Below are positions 5,950 through 8,086 of a stretch of DNA of 8,086 bases, piece by piece. The stretch is from NCBI GenBank assembly GCA_023436605.1, contig JAEZIQ010000030.1, forward strand, positions 1-8,086. The letters run 5' to 3'. The notes below the pieces were generated by a model. It saw only the letters and a program-made list of their open reading frames with translations. It was not told the origin of the DNA and made no database searches. Every line of letters begins with the position of its first letter. The first letter of the stretch is position 1. Origin of the DNA: Actinomycetes bacterium (GTDB lineage: Bacteria > Actinomycetota > Thermoleophilia > Solirubrobacterales > 70-9). The translations under genes were made by a program, and so were the position numbers.

Positions 5950-6609
5950 ATGGAGTCTTCGTCCGGCCCCCCGGAAGGTGGTCAGAACGGTCAGCGGAAC
6001 CGCCCAGCCCAGGAGTTCCGTGAGCAAGCGCGCAACGCACTGATCCAGTCGCGTCTGACGCCGAACGCAATTTCGATGATGGGCCTGGTCGGCAACCTGA
6101 TCGCCGCCTGGCTGGTCATCGAGGGTCACTTCTTCTTCGCGGGCCTCGCTTTCATCATCGGTTCGGTGATGGACACGCTCGACGGCCGCTACTCGCGGAT
6201 GTCTGGCAAGGGCACTTTGTTCGGGGCCTTCCTGGACTCGACTCTCGACCGGATCGAGGAGGGGGTCGTGATCGCCGCCGTTGCCTGGCATTTCGCCGAG
6301 AACGGCGAGAACGTCGCCGCCGCGGTCTGCGTGCTGGTCGTACTCGGGTCGCTGATGGTCAGCTACACGCGGGCCCGGGCCGAGGCACTCGGCGTCGAAT
6401 GCAAGGTCGGCATCGCCACCCGGCCGGTCCGGGTCGTGCTGCTCTCGGCCGGACTGGTGCTGGCCGACGGTGAGGTCATCTCGGGTCTCGATCTGCTGCC
6501 GATCGCGATCTACGTAATGGCGGCACTGACCGCAATCACCACGCTCCAGCGGGTCTTTCACGTTCGCACCGAACTGAAGAAACTCGACGCAGCGGCCAGC
6601 GACAGCTGA
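5950..6609 (+). CDS. CDP-alcohol phosphatidyltransferase, probably phosphatidylinositol-phosphate synthase
   Basis: A 219-residue membrane enzyme that would condense CDP-diacylglycerol with inositol-phosphate to give PIP and CMP. The CDP-alcohol phosphotransferase signature runs from Asp75 to Asp100: D75-x2-D78-G79-x2-S82-R83-x8-G92-x3-D96-x3-D100. All metal-binding aspartates are present; serine replaces the usual alanine before Arg83. FLDSTLDR at 94-101 and SYTRARAEALGVECKVGIA at 138-156 are closer to actinobacterial PIP synthases than to PgsA phosphatidylglycerophosphate synthases, which usually have LDPxADK. LTPNAISMMGL at 36-46 precedes the first helix, and about six membrane helices follow. 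I use the ATG at 5950; AAAGGGA overlaps the preceding stop codon but lies 15 nt away, and an in-frame CTG at 5941 would be better spaced. The nearby inositol-3-phosphate synthase gene supports inositol-phosphate as the acceptor. Confidence 0.85.
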   Translation: MESSSGPPEGGQNGQRNRPAQEFREQARNALIQSRLTPNAISMMGLVGNLIAAWLVIEGHFFFAGLAFIIGSVMDTLDGRYSRMSGKGTLFGAFLDSTLDRIEEGVVIAAVAWHFAENGENVAAAVCVLVVLGSLMVSYTRARAEALGVECKVGIATRPVRVVLLSAGLVLADGEVISGLDLLPIAIYVMAALTAITTLQRVFHVRTELKKLDAAASDS

Positions 6610-6800
6610 GCCGGCGCCGGTCCGGGCGCCCCGAAAAACCTTCCCGACCGCTGTAACCGAACCCGAAATGTGGTGTCATTAGGGGTCGACCCGGCCCCGC
6701 GCCCGGATCAGGCGTGGCCCAAAGCCCCTTTTCAAGCGCGCGCGTCCGGAGCCCAACGGCAAGAGATGCCATCCCACCCACAGGAGACTTTCGCTTACCC
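6610..6800 (+). promoter_or_regulatory. Non-coding gap and leader upstream of inositol-3-phosphate synthase
   Basis: This 191-bp stretch separates PIP synthase from the inositol-3-phosphate synthase gene and probably holds the latter's promoter. Near its start GGCGCC occurs at 6613-6618 and again at 6625-6630 with a 6-nt spacer, so it can form a 6-bp GC hairpin; a short A-run but no T-run follows, so termination is doubtful. A less GC-rich patch at about 6650-6682 is the likeliest promoter position, but I cannot name convincing -10 and -35 hexamers. AGGAGA at 6782-6787 is a good Shine-Dalgarno match, although 13 nt from the ATG. An open frame continues upstream from the ATG to a GTG at 6714, but its composition does not look coding. 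Confidence 0.45.
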
Positions 6801-7991
6801 ATGACTGAGAACGGACTTAACGGAAACGGCAACGGCGCCAGCCGTGGCGGTGACGACAAGGTACGAGTAGCCATCGTCGGCGTCGGCAACTGCGCCAACT
6901 CCTTCATCCAGGGAGTCCAGTACTACAAGGATGCTGATCCGAGCGATCAGGTTCCCGGGCTCATGCACGTCGACCTCGGCGGCTACCACGTCAACGACAT
7001 CGAGTTCGTGGCAGCTTTCGACATCGACCAGGAAAAGGTCGGCAAGGACCTTTCCGAAGCGATCTGGTCCGGTCAGAACGACACGATCAAGTTCGCTGAC
7101 GTCCCCAATCTCGGCGTCACCGTTGAACGCGGCATGACCCTCGACGGCCTCGGCAAGTACCTCAAGCAGGTCATCACCAAGGCTCCCGGCCCGACCGCCG
7201 ACATCGTCCAGATCCTCAAGGACACCAAGACCGACGTTCTCGTCTGTTACCTCCCGGTCGGCTCGGAAGACGCCGTCAAGTGGTACGTCGAGCAGGCGAT
7301 CGCCGCCGGCGTCGGCTTCGTCAACTGCCTGCCGGTCTTCATCGCCAGCGAGGACTACTGGGACAACCGCTTCAAGGAGGCTGGTCTCCCGATCATCGGT
7401 GACGACATCAAGTCCCAGGTCGGCGCGACCATCGTCCACCGCCAGCTTGCCCGCCTGTTCCACGAGCGTGGCGTAGAGATGCAGCACACCTCGCAGCTCA
7501 ACGTCGGCGGCAACATGGACTTCTTCAACATGCTCGAACGCGAGCGCCTCGACTCGAAGAAGATCTCCAAGACCAACGCTGTCACCTCGATCATGGGCCT
7601 CGAACTCGAGGATCGTGACGTCCACGTCGGCCCCTCGGACTACGTGCCGTGGCTGACCGACCGCAAGTGGGCCCACATCCGTCTCGAGGGCAAGTCGTTC
7701 GGTGACGTGCCGCTCAACGTCGAGCTGAAGCTCGAAGTCTGGGACTCGCCGAACTCGGCCGGTGTCGTGATCGACGCAGTACGTCTGATCAAGCTGGCCC
7801 TCAACAACGGCATCGCCGGCCAGCTCGACGGTCCGTCCTCGTACCTCATGAAGTCCCCGCACAACCAGCGGCCGGACGCCGAGGCGCGCGCAGACACCGA
7901 GTCCTTCATCGAGGCGAACAAGCGCGGCAACTCCCCGATCAGCGGTGCCAAGCCGGTAGCCGAGGTCGAGGACTCCAAGTCCGAAGCCTGA
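6801..7991 (+). CDS. ino1: Inositol-3-phosphate synthase (mycobacterial Ino1 type)
   Basis: A 396-residue cytoplasmic NAD-dependent enzyme that isomerises glucose-6-phosphate to 1L-myo-inositol-3-phosphate, the committed step for inositol lipids (and mycothiol in some actinobacteria). The Rossmann glycine motif is VGVGNCANS at 26-34. Family blocks follow in order: GDDIKSQVGATI at 200-211, LNVGGNMDFFNMLERERL at 233-250, SKKISKTNAVTS at 252-263, GPSDYVPWLTDRKWAHIRLEG at 277-297, and LEVWDSPNSAGVVIDAVR at 311-328. Lys204, Lys257 and Lys289 lie in the conserved catalytic blocks. From about residue 19 to 371 it follows the mycobacterial Ino1 pattern very closely. It has a Gly/Asn-rich 18-residue N-terminal extension and a polar acidic C-terminal tail, both probably flexible. 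I chose the ATG at 6801 because a well-formed Shine-Dalgarno precedes it. Codons are strongly C-ending, as expected of a well-expressed gene. Confidence 0.96.
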   Translation: MTENGLNGNGNGASRGGDDKVRVAIVGVGNCANSFIQGVQYYKDADPSDQVPGLMHVDLGGYHVNDIEFVAAFDIDQEKVGKDLSEAIWSGQNDTIKFADVPNLGVTVERGMTLDGLGKYLKQVITKAPGPTADIVQILKDTKTDVLVCYLPVGSEDAVKWYVEQAIAAGVGFVNCLPVFIASEDYWDNRFKEAGLPIIGDDIKSQVGATIVHRQLARLFHERGVEMQHTSQLNVGGNMDFFNMLERERLDSKKISKTNAVTSIMGLELEDRDVHVGPSDYVPWLTDRKWAHIRLEGKSFGDVPLNVELKLEVWDSPNSAGVVIDAVRLIKLALNNGIAGQLDGPSSYLMKSPHNQRPDAEARADTESFIEANKRGNSPISGAKPVAEVEDSKSEA

Positions 7992-8086
7992 TCTCCTGGC
8001 TCCTCTTTCAATAGTCCAATTCACCCCGTTCCCCTGGTCTGAACGGGGAGGAATAAACGAGTACACGCGCCGGGTCAGCGAAGAGC
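7992..8086. other. Right-end intergenic sequence
   Basis: Apart from the hairpin at 8024-8048, this last 95 bp holds no gene start I can support. GGGGAGGAATAAACG at about 8045-8059 resembles a ribosome binding site, but no ATG or GTG start follows at a useful distance before the window ends. Confidence 0.4.
8024..8048 (+). terminator. Hairpin after inositol-3-phosphate synthase, possible terminator
   Basis: CCCCGTTC at 8024-8031 and GAACGGGG at 8041-8048 form a perfect 8-bp stem with a 9-nt loop, 32 bp after the ino1 stop codon. There is no T-run after it on either strand, so it would be a U-less hairpin terminator of the kind often proposed in high-GC actinobacteria, or an mRNA-stabilising stem. 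Confidence 0.5.

Noticed and set aside
6714..6800. Upstream in-frame extension of ino1 starting at a GTG
   Set aside because: The added 29 residues have no family counterpart, and a good Shine-Dalgarno precedes the ATG at 6801.
6795..8066. A 423-codon open frame on the minus strand across the ino1 gene
   Set aside because: It mirrors the strongly C-ending codons of ino1 on the other strand, its product is a Val/Asp/Leu-rich string with no recognisable domain, and the plus frame is an unmistakable known enzyme.
1..8086. Search for CRISPR repeats, tRNA or rRNA genes, insertion-sequence ends, toxin-antitoxin or phage-defence genes
   Set aside because: No regularly spaced repeats, cloverleaf signals, terminal inverted repeats with a transposase, or defence-type domains were seen; all major frames are metabolic, repair or membrane genes.

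Overview
This is a compact, GC-rich bacterial chromosomal window with eight protein genes and no RNA genes, mobile elements or CRISPR repeats that I can see. High GC, G/C-ending codons, a mycobacterial-type inositol-3-phosphate synthase and a phosphatidylinositol-phosphate-synthase-like enzyme point to Actinomycetota. The gene style would suit a deep-branching class such as Thermoleophilia (Solirubrobacterales), but that finer placement is an inference from general resemblance.

Layout: a divergent intergenic region of about 70 bp (3449-3517) splits the window. To its left, four genes lie on the minus strand, in transcription order: a PfkB-family sugar kinase (2513-3448), an endonuclease III-like HhH-GPD DNA glycosylase that overlaps or abuts it (1809-2528), a membrane-anchored monohaem cytochrome c (1330-1737), and a secreted endonuclease/exonuclease/phosphatase (EEP) family protein (37-1227). 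These four have no obvious shared pathway. A 19-bp inverted repeat lies in the leader of the EEP gene.

To the right, four genes lie on the plus strand: an Aur1/PAP2-type membrane phosphatase or phosphotransferase (3518-4318), a multi-pass GT-C-like membrane protein of unknown function (4329-5939), a CDP-alcohol phosphatidyltransferase most like PIP synthase (5950-6609), and inositol-3-phosphate synthase (6801-7991). The first three are separated by only 10 bp each and look like an operon. The synthase follows a 191-bp gap and may have its own promoter. A hairpin at 8024-8048 follows it.

The plus-strand genes make a coherent inositol-phospholipid story. Ino1 turns glucose-6-phosphate into inositol-3-phosphate, and PIP synthase joins that to CDP-diacylglycerol to give phosphatidylinositol phosphate. 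The PAP2-type protein is a reasonable candidate for removing the phosphate or for transferring an inositol-phosphate group, and the GT-C-like protein could glycosylate the resulting lipid. The first two steps rest on strong family recognition. The roles of the other two genes are hypotheses from gene context.
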